Shown here: positions 42,129-52,054 of the stretch, piece after piece
Position numbering within the stretch: position 1 is the stretch's first letter
How the letters are laid out: each line of letters opens with the position of its first letter
Assembly: GCA_945869265.1 (NCBI GenBank)
Contig: CAMBOI010000004.1
Span: 1 to 64,000 of the forward strand
DNA: 64,000 nucleotides
DNA from: an uncultured Prevotella sp.
Lineage (GTDB): Bacteria > Bacteroidota > Bacteroidia > Bacteroidales > Bacteroidaceae
Direction of reading: 5' to 3'
The notes under the pieces: generated by a model
The model's input: the letters and a program-made list of their open reading frames with translations, nothing else
Told to the model about the DNA's origin: nothing
Databases searched by the model: none
Position numbers and translations under genes: made by a program

Positions 42129-43250
42129 ATGGATATGGACAAGAATGAACTGAAGCAGGTGCTCATCGAGGTGGAGAAGGAAAAACGAATTATCGCACGG
42201 CAACGCCTGAGCACGGCAAAACCGATTGACTGGCGGGGGATAGCCTTGAAACTATGGAGCGGCAGGAAAATCATCATGGCCGTGACGGGTGTGTTTGTGG
42301 TGATAGGCTTTGTGGCGGCATTGACCATGACTAAGGTATATACGAGTACGGTGACGCTCGTACCGGAACTGGGAAAGTCGGGCTCGTCGTCATTGGGAAG
42401 CATAACAAGCATGCTCGGTCTTGGCGGAGCTATATCGGGTGCAAGCTCTGATGCATACAGCGTGACGGTGTATCCCGAGGTGGTGGCATCCACGCCTTTT
42501 ATGACCAAGCTGTTTGACATACACGTCAGCGACCCGGAGGAGGGTATTGACACCACTCTGATAGGCTATCTGACGAGAGACAAGTTTTCTCTGACAGGAA
42601 TGATAGTGAAACCCATCCTCAAGTTATTCTCCACCGATAGTATCGAGACTTCCAACAAGGTGGATGTGTTCCGTCTGACAAGGAAGCAGGCGGGGGTTGT
42701 TGAAACACTGAACAAGGCGATAGTGGCTGAGGTGGATAAGAAATCTGGTGAGACGACCATTAGTGTGACATTGGACAATCCTGTGGTGGCTGCTATTGTT
42801 GCTGATACAGTGTGCCGCAACCTTAAGGAATATATCACGGAGTACCGCACAAGAAAGGCCCGTGAGGATTTGGCCAACTATCAGAAGATAGCCGACGAGA
42901 GCTATCATGCTTATCAGAAGGCAAGCAGGGCTTATGCCTACTATCAGGACCACAACCGCGGACTGATACTGAATGCCGCCATATCCGAGGGAACAAGGTT
43001 GCAAAATGAGGTGAACATCGCATCGCAGGTGTATTCGCAGATGAAGTTGCAGGCTGAGGCTGCAAGGGGAAAGCTGATTGACGAGAAACCGGTGTTTGCC
43101 GTTATCCAACCGGCATCGGTGCCGCTGCTGCCAGACAACAGTCGCAAGAAGATACTACTTATATGGACTTTCATAGGATTTGCCCTGTCATGTGGATGGG
43201 TGGTCTTCCAAGACCGAGTCTTGGAAGAAATTAAAAAATTAAAGAATTAA
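42129..43250 (+). CDS. wzz: Chain-length determinant protein (Wzz/PCP), no kinase domain
   Basis: A 373-residue inner-membrane protein: first membrane segment IIMAVTGVFVVIGFVAALTMT near 50-70, a long periplasmic helical part (LANYQKIADESYHAYQKASR), a PASVPLLPDNSRKK proline motif, and the second segment ILLIWTFIGFALSCGWVVF near 340. It sets polymer length. No Walker A/B ATPase is fused and no Wzc-type kinase or Wzb phosphatase is in the window. The last residues EEIKKLKN are encoded by the attaaagaattaaa word repeat right after a perfect hairpin, so its C-terminus has been altered by repeat DNA. Confidence 0.9.
   Translation: MDMDKNELKQVLIEVEKEKRIIARQRLSTAKPIDWRGIALKLWSGRKIIMAVTGVFVVIGFVAALTMTKVYTSTVTLVPELGKSGSSSLGSITSMLGLGGAISGASSDAYSVTVYPEVVASTPFMTKLFDIHVSDPEEGIDTTLIGYLTRDKFSLTGMIVKPILKLFSTDSIETSNKVDVFRLTRKQAGVVETLNKAIVAEVDKKSGETTISVTLDNPVVAAIVADTVCRNLKEYITEYRTRKAREDLANYQKIADESYHAYQKASRAYAYYQDHNRGLILNAAISEGTRLQNEVNIASQVYSQMKLQAEAARGKLIDEKPVFAVIQPASVPLLPDNSRKKILLIWTFIGFALSCGWVVFQDRVLEEIKKLKN
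43204..43228. repeat. Perfect 11-bp-arm hairpin at the end of wzz
   Basis: tcttccaagac-cga-gtcttggaaga, within the last codons of wzz, followed at once by aattaaaaaattaaagaattaaaaaa. Same arrangement as at 39646 and 55050. Confidence 0.75.
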
Positions 43251-43258
43251 AAAATAAA

Positions 43259-43286
43259 AAGCAGCCTTGAGGGGCTGCTTTTTTTT
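43259..43286. terminator. Bidirectional terminator between wzz and hisC
   Basis: aagcagcc-ttgagg-ggctgctt with an eight-T run on the plus strand and five A on the other side, so it can end both the polysaccharide operon and the convergent his operon (hisC stops at 43290). Confidence 0.88.
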
Positions 43287-43289
43287 ATA

Positions 43290-44330
43290 TTATAATGTGC
43301 GAAGTGCTGAGAGCAGTTCGGCATTCTCGGTCTTCGAACCGATGGTGATGCGCAGGCAATTGCCACACATGGTGACACGATTGCGATTGCGCACGATTAT
43401 GCCCTTGGAAACGAGATAGTCGTAGGTGGATTGTGCATCCTCTACCTCGACAAGGAAGAAGTTGGCATCGGTGGGGTAGAGCTTCTTGGTGATGGGGAGC
43501 ATGGTGAAGGCGTCCATCACGCGGGTGCGCTCCTGGAGAATGAGGCGTGCCCACTTGTCAATCTCATAGGGGTCGTCGAGCACTTCGAGTGCTTTCTGCT
43601 GGGCAAGGAGGTTGATGTTGTAGGGATATTTCACCTTGGTCATGATATCAATAATCTCCTTGGAGGCGAATGCCATACCAAGACGCAGGGCGGCACAGCC
43701 CCATGCCTTGCTCATAGTGTTGAGCACGACGATGTTGGGATGTTGTGCCAGTTCATGACGGAACGGACGCTGCGAAGAGAAGTCGCTATATGCCTCGTCG
43801 ATGACGACTATGCCGTCGAAGCCGTTGATGATTTTGTATATCTCGTCGCGGTTGAGGGCATTGCCCGTGGGGTTGTTGGGCGAGCATAGCCAGATGAGTT
43901 TGGTGTGAGCGTCGGTGGCGGCGAGGAGTTTGTCGGCATTGAGAAGGAAGCCTTCGTCAAGGCACACCGTGCGATATTCCACATCGTTGATGTCGGCACA
44001 TACGCGGTACATGCCGTAGGTGGGTTCGATAGCCACCACATTATCTATCTTCGGTTCGGTGAAGCAACGGTACATGAGGTCGATGGCCTCGTCGCTGCCG
44101 TTGCCGAGGAAGATGTTCTCTGCCGGTACGCCCTTCACTTGTGACAGTTTGTCCTTGAGGGCAAGCTGGAGTGGGTCGGGGTAGCGGTTGTAGGGATTGT
44201 TATAGGGGTTCTCGTTGGCATCGAGATACACGCTTGCGTTCCTGCCGCTGAACTCGTTGCGGGCGCAGCTGTAGGGCGCTAAATCCCATATATTCTTACG
44301 TGTAAGTTCTTGTAATGCTTTCATTTTCAA
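43290..44330 (-). CDS. hisC: Histidinol-phosphate aminotransferase
   Basis: A 346-residue fold-type I PLP enzyme that converts imidazole acetol phosphate and glutamate to histidinol phosphate. Visible motifs are [57 protein letters not shown] and [16 protein letters not shown] with the PLP lysine in SKAW; the C-terminal arginine is in GNCLRITIG. It is the third gene of hisG-hisD-hisC, 5 bp after hisD. It ends at a strong terminator, so hisB and the other his genes are elsewhere or in another operon. Confidence 0.95.
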   Translation of the reverse strand: MKMKALQELTRKNIWDLAPYSCARNEFSGRNASVYLDANENPYNNPYNRYPDPLQLALKDKLSQVKGVPAENIFLGNGSDEAIDLMYRCFTEPKIDNVVAIEPTYGMYRVCADINDVEYRTVCLDEGFLLNADKLLAATDAHTKLIWLCSPNNPTGNALNRDEIYKIINGFDGIVVIDEAYSDFSSQRPFRHELAQHPNIVVLNTMSKAWGCAALRLGMAFASKEIIDIMTKVKYPYNINLLAQQKALEVLDDPYEIDKWARLILQERTRVMDAFTMLPITKKLYPTDANFFLVEVEDAQSTYDYLVSKGIIVRNRNRVTMCGNCLRITIGSKTENAELLSALRTL

Positions 44331-44335
44331 ACTCC

Positions 44336-45622
44336 TTAACTTCTTAAGTATTTAATTCTCACGCTCATTGCATTGCGATGAGCGTCGAGCCCCTCGGCGG
44401 CTGCCATTGTCTCGACGGCATGACCGATGTGGCGGATGCCCTCCTCGGTGATGTGCTGGAAGGTGATCTTGCGGCAGTAGCTGTCGAGGTTGACACCATT
44501 GTATGCCACGGCATATCCGTGGGTGGGCAGGGTGTGGTTGGTGCCGCTGGCATAGTCGCCGGCACTCTCGCAGGCATACTTGCCAAGGAACACGCTGCCC
44601 GCATTGATGACCTTCTCGGCGAGCGACTCATAGTTGTCGGTCTGGATGATGAGATGCTCGGGGGCATAGGTGTTGGCGAGGTCGATGGCCTCGTCGTCAT
44701 TAGCCACTAACACCAACTTGCTGTTGTCGAGAGCCTTGGTGGCAATCTCCTTACGAGGCAACTGGTCGAGCTGACGCTTCACTTCGTCACTTACTTGCTG
44801 AAGCATTGGTTCTGAAGTGGTTATGAGGATAGCTTGAGAGTCGATGCCATGCTCGGCTTGCGACAGAAGGTCGGCGGCAATGAATGACGCGTTGGCGTTG
44901 GCGTCGGCAATGACGCACACCTCCGACGGACCGGCGGGCATGTCGATGGCCACGTCGTGGAGACTCACCTCCTGCTTGGCTGCCATCACATACTGGTTGC
45001 CGGGACCGAAGATCTTAAATACCTTGGGCACCGACTCGGTGCCGTAGGCCATGGCGCCGATGGCCTGCACTCCGCCAGCCTTGAAGATATGGCTGACACC
45101 TGCAATGCGCGCTGCCACGAGGACGGCGGGATTGACCTTGCCCTCGCTATTGGGAGGAGTGCAAAGCACTATCTCACGACAGCCGGCTATCTTGGCGGGG
45201 GTGGCAAGCATGAGCACAGTGCTGAACAACGGGGCGGTGCCACCGGGGATATACAAGCCCACCTTGTCGATGGCCACGCTCTTCTGCCAACAGGTGACTC
45301 CCGGTTGGGTGCTCACCTTGCTGCCCACAAAGCGCTCCGACTCATGGAAGGTGCGGATGTTGTCGTGGGCCAATCGGATGGCTGACTTCAGATCGTCGTC
45401 AACAAGGCGTTCAGCCTCGTCCATCTCAGCCTCACTGACTGCCAACGAGGAGAGGCGGGCATGGTCGAACTTCAGTTCGTATTCCTTCACTGCCTCGTCG
45501 CCTCGTGACTTCACATCGTCGAGAACACCACGCACGGTGGCTGTGAGCTGTGAGACGTCGAGGTGAGGACGCTCAACAATCCCAGCCCACTCTTCTCGCT
45601 TGGGATATAATATTGTCTTCAT
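44336..45622 (-). CDS. hisD: Histidinol dehydrogenase
   Basis: A 428-residue NAD-dependent enzyme that oxidises histidinol to histidine in two steps. It shows [63 protein letters not shown] and [19 protein letters not shown] with the catalytic His and zinc ligands. The ATG follows hisG's stop directly (TAAATG). The last codons (YLRS-stop) are written by the word ttaagaagttaaggagtt, which also ends panD, so the true ancestral C-terminus may have been replaced. Confidence 0.95.
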   Translation of the reverse strand: MKTILYPKREEWAGIVERPHLDVSQLTATVRGVLDDVKSRGDEAVKEYELKFDHARLSSLAVSEAEMDEAERLVDDDLKSAIRLAHDNIRTFHESERFVGSKVSTQPGVTCWQKSVAIDKVGLYIPGGTAPLFSTVLMLATPAKIAGCREIVLCTPPNSEGKVNPAVLVAARIAGVSHIFKAGGVQAIGAMAYGTESVPKVFKIFGPGNQYVMAAKQEVSLHDVAIDMPAGPSEVCVIADANANASFIAADLLSQAEHGIDSQAILITTSEPMLQQVSDEVKRQLDQLPRKEIATKALDNSKLVLVANDDEAIDLANTYAPEHLIIQTDNYESLAEKVINAGSVFLGKYACESAGDYASGTNHTLPTHGYAVAYNGVNLDSYCRKITFQHITEEGIRHIGHAVETMAAAEGLDAHRNAMSVRIKYLRS

Positions 45623-46474
45623 TTACAAAATCATCTTTTCGATAGGGGTTACGAGAATGCCCTGAGCACCCATTTCCTTGAGTTTGCCGATAATCTCCCA
45701 GAAACGCTTCTGGTCGAGAACGGTGTGGACAGAGCACCATTCATCGTCGGCAAGGGGGATGATGGTGGGGCTCTTCAATCCGGGGAGCACGTCGATAATC
45801 TCCTGAAGGCGGGCTTTGGGGGCATTCATGCGCACATACTTCTTGTCCTCGGCACTGCGTACTGCCTCGAAGCGGAAGAGCATCTCCTGAAGGGTGGCCT
45901 TCTTCTCGTCGTCGAGATTCTTGTTGCCGATGAGAAGGGCCTCGCTCTGCATGACAATCTCCACCTCGCGCAGGTTGTTGCTGACGAGGGTGGAACCGCT
46001 GCTGACAATATCAAAGATACCGTCGGCAAGACCAATGCCCGGGGATATCTCAACACTGCCCGTGATGACGTGGATCTCGGTGTTGATACCATGCTTCTCC
46101 ATGAAATGTCGCAGTATGCCTGGATATGACGTGGCAATCTTCTTGCCGTTGAACCACTCAAGTCCGGGATAGTCAATGTCCTTGGGAATAGCCAACGAGA
46201 GTCGGCACTTGCTGAATCCGAGGCGCGAGATGATGTCGGCATCCTCGCCACGCTCTACAAACTCGTTCTCGCCCACAACTCCAAGGTCGGCAACACCACT
46301 TGCCACACTCTGTGGGATGTCGTCGTCGCGGAGGTAGAGTACCTCTAACGGGAAGTTGGATGATTGCACCAGGAGGGTGCGCTTGCTTGCGCTGACCTTG
46401 ATGTCAGCCTCGGCGAGAAGATTCATTGTGTCGTCGAAAAGACGACCTTTTGACTGTACTGCAATTCTTAACAT
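45623..46474 (-). CDS. hisG: ATP phosphoribosyltransferase, long form
   Basis: A 283-residue enzyme for the first and feedback-controlled step of histidine biosynthesis. It starts LRIAVQSKGRLFDDTMNLLAEA and has RDDDIPQSVASGVADLGVVG, TSYPGILRHFMEKHG and GSVEISPGIGLADGIFDIVSSG. The extra ~75 C-terminal residues (RLQEIIDVLPGLKSPTIIPL...VSP-like end ILVTPIEKMIL) form the regulatory domain that binds histidine, so no HisZ is needed. First gene of the operon; a TAATTTTGC box lies 36 bp upstream. Confidence 0.95.
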   Translation of the reverse strand: MLRIAVQSKGRLFDDTMNLLAEADIKVSASKRTLLVQSSNFPLEVLYLRDDDIPQSVASGVADLGVVGENEFVERGEDADIISRLGFSKCRLSLAIPKDIDYPGLEWFNGKKIATSYPGILRHFMEKHGINTEIHVITGSVEISPGIGLADGIFDIVSSGSTLVSNNLREVEIVMQSEALLIGNKNLDDEKKATLQEMLFRFEAVRSAEDKKYVRMNAPKARLQEIIDVLPGLKSPTIIPLADDEWCSVHTVLDQKRFWEIIGKLKEMGAQGILVTPIEKMIL

Positions 46475-46509
46475 TTCTTGTTTTTTTATTTATTTCTCAA
46501 AATTCCGTT

Positions 46510-46518
46510 GCAAAATTA
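46510..46518 (-). promoter_or_regulatory. Putative -7 box of the hisGDC operon
   Basis: Minus-strand TAATTTTGC, a full match to TAnnTTTGC, divergent from the transglycosylase promoter 33 bp away. No histidine-rich leader peptide is visible, so there is no sign of classical his attenuation. Confidence 0.65.
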
Positions 46519-46550
46519 ATGAAAAATATGGTAATCTGCAAGAAAATGTG

Positions 46551-46559
46551 TACTTTTGC
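46551..46559 (+). promoter_or_regulatory. Putative -7 box of the lytic transglycosylase gene
   Basis: TACTTTTGC on the plus strand; it places transcription start close to 46565, which forces the start codon to be after that point and supports the TTG at 46578. Confidence 0.6.
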
Positions 46560-46577
46560 ACTCAAAATGTAATAAAA

Positions 46578-47864
46578 TTGAGAAATAAGACTCTTTTTTC
46601 AATCGTTTTTGCCCTGTTTTGGTGCTCAATACTCATAATATCGGGAGGGTGCCACTCGCAGCGCAAGGAAGCGGCACCGATATGGGACGATGCCGCCGAC
46701 TCGACGTCGGCCGACGGATTTGACCTCGAACAGATACAGGCCAACGGCGAACTCATAATGCTCACAGTGAACGGTCCGGAGACTTATTATGACTTCCGAG
46801 GGCGCGAGATGGGAGCACAGTATATGCTATGCCAACGATTTGCCGACAAGATCGGCGTGAGACTTAGAGTGGAGGTGTGCCGCGACACGACGGAGATGGT
46901 GAGAAGGCTCGCAAAGGGCGACGGAGACATAGTGGCATGCCAGTTGAGGACAACGGATATCCGAATGTCGAAGGACACTATACTGATGTTGGAATCATGC
47001 GGTGCGGGTAGCGACTCAACAGGATATTGGCAGGTGATGAAGGACAACGTGCAGCTGATTGACGAACTGAAGGGATGGTATAGTCCGAAACTGACAGCTG
47101 AGGTGAAGAAGGAAGAGAGCTTCATGCTCAGTGCAAGGAGTGTGGTGAGGCATGTGTATGCACCGATGCTCAACAGGGCTACGGGACAGATATCACACTA
47201 CGACCACTTCTTCATGACATACGCACGACCTATACGCTGGGACTGGAAACTGATGGCGGCACAATGCTATCAGGAATCGACATTCGACCCAAAGGCAAGG
47301 TCGTGGGCCGGGGCATTGGGACTGATGCAGATAATGCCTGCCACTGCCGACCAGCTCGGACTGCCAAGAGAGAAAATACACGACCCCGAGAGCAACATTG
47401 CAGCAGCGGCAAAGTTTCTCGCACAGCTGGAGGCGAAGTTTGGCGACGTGCCGTCGAGATACGAGAAGCAGAACTTTGCTTTGGCATGTTATAATGGCGG
47501 ATACAACCACATACGGGATGCCATGGCGCTTGCCGCGCGCGACGGAAGAAATAGTAAGTCGTGGGCGGAGGTGTCGAGATATGTGCTAAGGTTGATGGAA
47601 CCGCGATATTATCGCGACCCAATAGTGAAATACGGATATATGCGAGGCAGCGAGACGGTGGATTACGTGTATCGCATACGCAAGAGGTGGCAGGAATACA
47701 CTGGAGTGAAGCGCACTGCTGAGCCGCTGCCGCCGTCGGTGTCGTCGATGTCTCCGTCATCATCGTCATCACATATAATGCCTGTGCATGACGTGGTGTC
47801 GCCGTCGATACCGCATCCGGCAAAGAAAAAGAAGAAAAAATATACGTTGACTATGCCTGAATAA
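46578..47864 (+). CDS. MltF-like membrane-bound lytic transglycosylase lipoprotein
   Basis: About 428 residues. I place the start at TTG 46578 because the longer frame (to 46356) runs antisense through hisG and crosses the promoter. The N-terminus is then a lipoprotein signal, KTLFSIVFALFWCSILIISGGC. A periplasmic binding-protein-like domain follows (NGELIMLTVNGPETYYDFRG), then a transglycosylase SLT domain: MAAQCYQESTFDPKARSWAG with the catalytic Glu, ALGLMQIMPATA and ACYNGGYNHIRDA. It cleaves peptidoglycan glycan strands. The C-terminal tail is Ser/Pro-rich and Lys-rich and likely disordered. Confidence 0.9.
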   Translation: MRNKTLFSIVFALFWCSILIISGGCHSQRKEAAPIWDDAADSTSADGFDLEQIQANGELIMLTVNGPETYYDFRGREMGAQYMLCQRFADKIGVRLRVEVCRDTTEMVRRLAKGDGDIVACQLRTTDIRMSKDTILMLESCGAGSDSTGYWQVMKDNVQLIDELKGWYSPKLTAEVKKEESFMLSARSVVRHVYAPMLNRATGQISHYDHFFMTYARPIRWDWKLMAAQCYQESTFDPKARSWAGALGLMQIMPATADQLGLPREKIHDPESNIAAAAKFLAQLEAKFGDVPSRYEKQNFALACYNGGYNHIRDAMALAARDGRNSKSWAEVSRYVLRLMEPRYYRDPIVKYGYMRGSETVDYVYRIRKRWQEYTGVKRTAEPLPPSVSSMSPSSSSSHIMPVHDVVSPSIPHPAKKKKKKYTLTMPE

Positions 47865-49886
<2,022 letters not shown>

Positions 49887-49966
49887 AAAAGGTTAAATTA
49901 CAAGATGAATAGAAAAATAATTCCTAACATCTGGCTCCTAATTCCTAATTTTTTTATACCTTTGCA

Positions 49967-49975
49967 CCCGATTTT
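49967..49975 (+). promoter_or_regulatory. Putative -7 box of the infC operon
   Basis: TACCTTTGC, 15 bp before the infC start, behind a run of T. The text before it (ttcctaacatctggctcctaattcctaat) is word repeat W2 in reverse complement. Confidence 0.7.
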
Positions 49976-49989
49976 TGAAAAATAGTTGA

Positions 49990-50691
49990 ATGAAGAATGA
50001 CAATATAAAGAACCAGTATCGTATCAACGAACAGATACGATCGCGTGAGGTCCGTATCGTAGGAGATAACGGATCAACAGTAGTTCCAACCCGACAGGCA
50101 CTGGATATGGCTCGTGACCAGGGTGTTGACTTGGTGGAGATTTCCCCCAATGCAAATCCCCCTGTATGTCGTCTCATTGACTATTCGAAATTCCTCTATC
50201 AGCAGAAGAAGCGAGCCAAGGAGATGAAGGCTAAGCAAGTGAAGGTGGAGGTGAAGGAAATAAGGTTTGGACCCCAGACTGACGAGCACGACTATCAGTT
50301 TAAGCTCAAGCACGCCAAGGAGTTCCTTGAGGACGGCAACAAGGTGAGGGCATACGTGTTCTTCCGTGGTCGCTCAATCCTGTTTAAGGAGCAGGGTGAG
50401 GTGTTGTTGCTGCGTTTTGCCAACGACCTTGAGGAATATGGCAAGGTGGAGCACATGCCGTCGCTCGAAGGCAAGAAGATGTTCTTGTATCTCGCTCCCA
50501 AGAAAGCAGGTGTGGCAAAGAAGAGCCAGCAGGCCTTGGACCGCGAGAAGAAGGCATCGGAACAGAAGGAAGCCCGCAAGGCTCAGGCTGCCGCAGAGGA
50601 ACCGAATGTGGAGATACCTGCCAACGGCGGACTGTTCGCAAATGCGAAGATAAGTGCCGACGCCAAGAAGAAATTAAATATATCAGAGTAA
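49990..50691 (+). CDS. infC: Translation initiation factor IF-3
   Basis: A 233-residue protein. N-domain [19 protein letters not shown], linker Lys-rich [20 protein letters not shown]-domain [18 protein letters not shown] and [11 protein letters not shown]. An additional ~50-residue Ala/Glu/Lys tail ([13 protein letters not shown]) beyond the E. coli length is common in Bacteroidota. The start is ATG rather than the AUU found in enterobacteria. First gene of infC-rpmI-rplT. Confidence 0.97.
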   Translation: MKNDNIKNQYRINEQIRSREVRIVGDNGSTVVPTRQALDMARDQGVDLVEISPNANPPVCRLIDYSKFLYQQKKRAKEMKAKQVKVEVKEIRFGPQTDEHDYQFKLKHAKEFLEDGNKVRAYVFFRGRSILFKEQGEVLLLRFANDLEEYGKVEHMPSLEGKKMFLYLAPKKAGVAKKSQQALDREKKASEQKEARKAQAAAEEPNVEIPANGGLFANAKISADAKKKLNISE

Positions 50692-50822
50692 AGAGGATTT
50701 TTAATCTTTTAATATTTCAATATTTTAATATCTTCGAGTGAAATGAGAAGAAAAGTGCGTAACGCCCGGTATATGCGTTGCCACTGTAGAATAAATAACA
50801 ATTAATTTAAAATTTAAAAAAA

Positions 50823-51020
50823 ATGCCAAAAGTAAAGACAAATTCCGGAGCGAAGAAGAGATTCCGCTTCACCGGTACTGGTAAGATTAAGAGAGCACAC
50901 GCTTACCACAGTCACATTCTGACAAAGAAGACAAAGAAGCAAAAGCGTAATCTGGTACACGACACTATCGTGGACAGAAGTAACATGAAGCAGGTACGCG
51001 ACCTGTTGTGTCTCCGTTAA
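50823..51020 (+). CDS. rpmI: 50S ribosomal protein bL35
   Basis: 65 residues, [20 protein letters not shown] and the [20 protein letters not shown] motif, full length. Between infC and rplT as in most bacteria. The 131-bp gap to infC is AT-rich; it could hold an autogenous L20 control site, but I see no clear structure. Confidence 0.97.
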   Translation: MPKVKTNSGAKKRFRFTGTGKIKRAHAYHSHILTKKTKKQKRNLVHDTIVDRSNMKQVRDLLCLR

Positions 51021-51055
51021 TCCCTATTGTCTAACATTTTAAAAGTAAGAAAACT

Positions 51056-51400
51056 ATGCCAAGATCAGTTAATCACGTTGCTTCAAGAGCAAAGAGAAAG
51101 AGAATTTTGAAGCTTACTCGCGGATACTTTGGTGCCCGCAAGAATGTTTGGACCGTTGCCAAGAACACCTGGGAGAAGGGTCTCACATACGCATATCGCG
51201 ACCGTCGTACAAAGAAGCGCAACTTCCGCGCATTGTGGATTCAGCGTATCAACGCTGCCGCTCGTCTCGAGGGTATGAGCTACTCAGTGCTTATGGGTGC
51301 TCTCAACAAGGCTGGTATCGAGATCAACCGTAAGGTTCTTGCTGACCTCGCTGTCAACAACCCTGAGGCTTTCAAGGCTATTGTTGAGAAGGTAAAGTAA
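51056..51400 (+). CDS. rplT: 50S ribosomal protein bL20
   Basis: 114 residues: [37 protein letters not shown] and [20 protein letters not shown]. It binds 23S rRNA early in assembly and often controls its own operon. Last gene of the cluster; followed by a hairpin terminator. Confidence 0.97.
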   Translation: MPRSVNHVASRAKRKRILKLTRGYFGARKNVWTVAKNTWEKGLTYAYRDRRTKKRNFRALWIQRINAAARLEGMSYSVLMGALNKAGIEINRKVLADLAVNNPEAFKAIVEKVK

Positions 51401-51452
51401 GAAGTGAGGGATTTTTTTTTGATTGATATCACAAAAAAATCTTTGGGATAAA

Positions 51453-51487
51453 GGGGGGATGCTATTGTGCATCCTCTCTTTTTTTTT
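51453..51487 (+). terminator. Terminator after rplT
   Basis: ggatgc-tattgt-gcatcc, extended by G-U pairs from the preceding G-run, followed by nine T. The structure ends the infC operon 55 bp after the rplT stop. Confidence 0.8.
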
Positions 51488-51517
51488 ACTTCACCCGTGC
51501 GCGGGTGATAGTTTTTT

Positions 51518-51775
51518 CTACCTCACCCGTCCTCTCCTGCTAGGAGAGGCTCCACCTCCCCTCCTAAATCCTCCCCTCCTCAGGAGGTGAGGACTTAAAG
51601 CCTGGCCGGCCGGGCCTGTACTCGCAAACAAGCTCTCGCCCCTTCGGGGTTGCTCGTGATTATCTACGCAACAGAGTTGCGATTGTTTATGCGCCGAGGG
51701 CGCGGCTGCCGCAAGGGTTTATAGACCACAGATTATCACAGATTGACACAGATTAAGAGCCAAAGGCTCTGATTA
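51518..51775 (-). repeat. Composite palindromic repeat, copy F
   Basis: Most complete reverse-orientation copy: the ctacctcacccgtcc hairpin unit, cctcctaaatcctcc, cctcctcaggagg hairpin, aaagcctggccggccgggcc, cgcaaacaagctctc, gccccttcggggttgctcg, cgcaacagagttgcg, gcgccgagggcgc, then the cacagattatcacagatt / agagccaaaggctct element. Confidence 0.88.
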
Positions 51776-51802
51776 ATGATTGATGACATACAACTGATTC
51801 CG

Positions 51803-52048
51803 CAGGGGCGCCGAAGGCGCTTGGATAATCGCAACTTTGTTGCGTAAAACTCTACGAGCAACCCCGAAGGGGCGAGAGCTTGTTTGCGAGTACCAAACAG
51901 CCGGTTTACCGGTTGGAGCCCTCTCCTGAGGAGAGGGAGCCGGGGGAGAGGTGGAGCCTCTCCTAGCAGGAGAGGACGGGTGAGGTAGAAAAAAATCTAG
52001 CAGGGAGAGACTGCTTTCTATTAGCAGGAGAGGACGGGTGAGGTAGAA
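51803..52048 (+). repeat. Composite palindromic repeat, copy G
   Basis: Forward copy: gcgccgaaggcgc, cgcaactttgttgcg, gagcaaccccgaaggggcgag, then a variant central part (caaacagccggtttaccggttgg, ctctcctgaggagag) and two terminal tagcaggagaggacgggtgaggtag units. The centre differs from copy F, so units can be exchanged independently. Confidence 0.85.
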
Positions 52049-52054
52049 AAAAAA

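Larger units (their letters stand above)
51488..52054. other. Gene-free region with two inverted composite repeats
   Basis: Between the rplT terminator and the end of the receptor gene there is no coding sequence. Copy F (51518-51775, reverse) and copy G (51803-52048, forward) of the composite repeat face each other, so the region is a large imperfect inverted repeat that could form a cruciform or block reading from either side. Confidence 0.75.

Noticed and set aside
44957..45566. Plus-strand frames over hisD
   Set aside because: Antisense shadows in a GC-rich gene; hisD motifs on the minus strand are unambiguous.
46475..46509. Histidine attenuator leader
   Set aside because: The leader before hisG is too short and has no run of His codons.
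46356..46577. N-terminal extension of the lytic transglycosylase
   Set aside because: It runs antisense to hisG and across two promoters; the lipoprotein signal begins after 46578.
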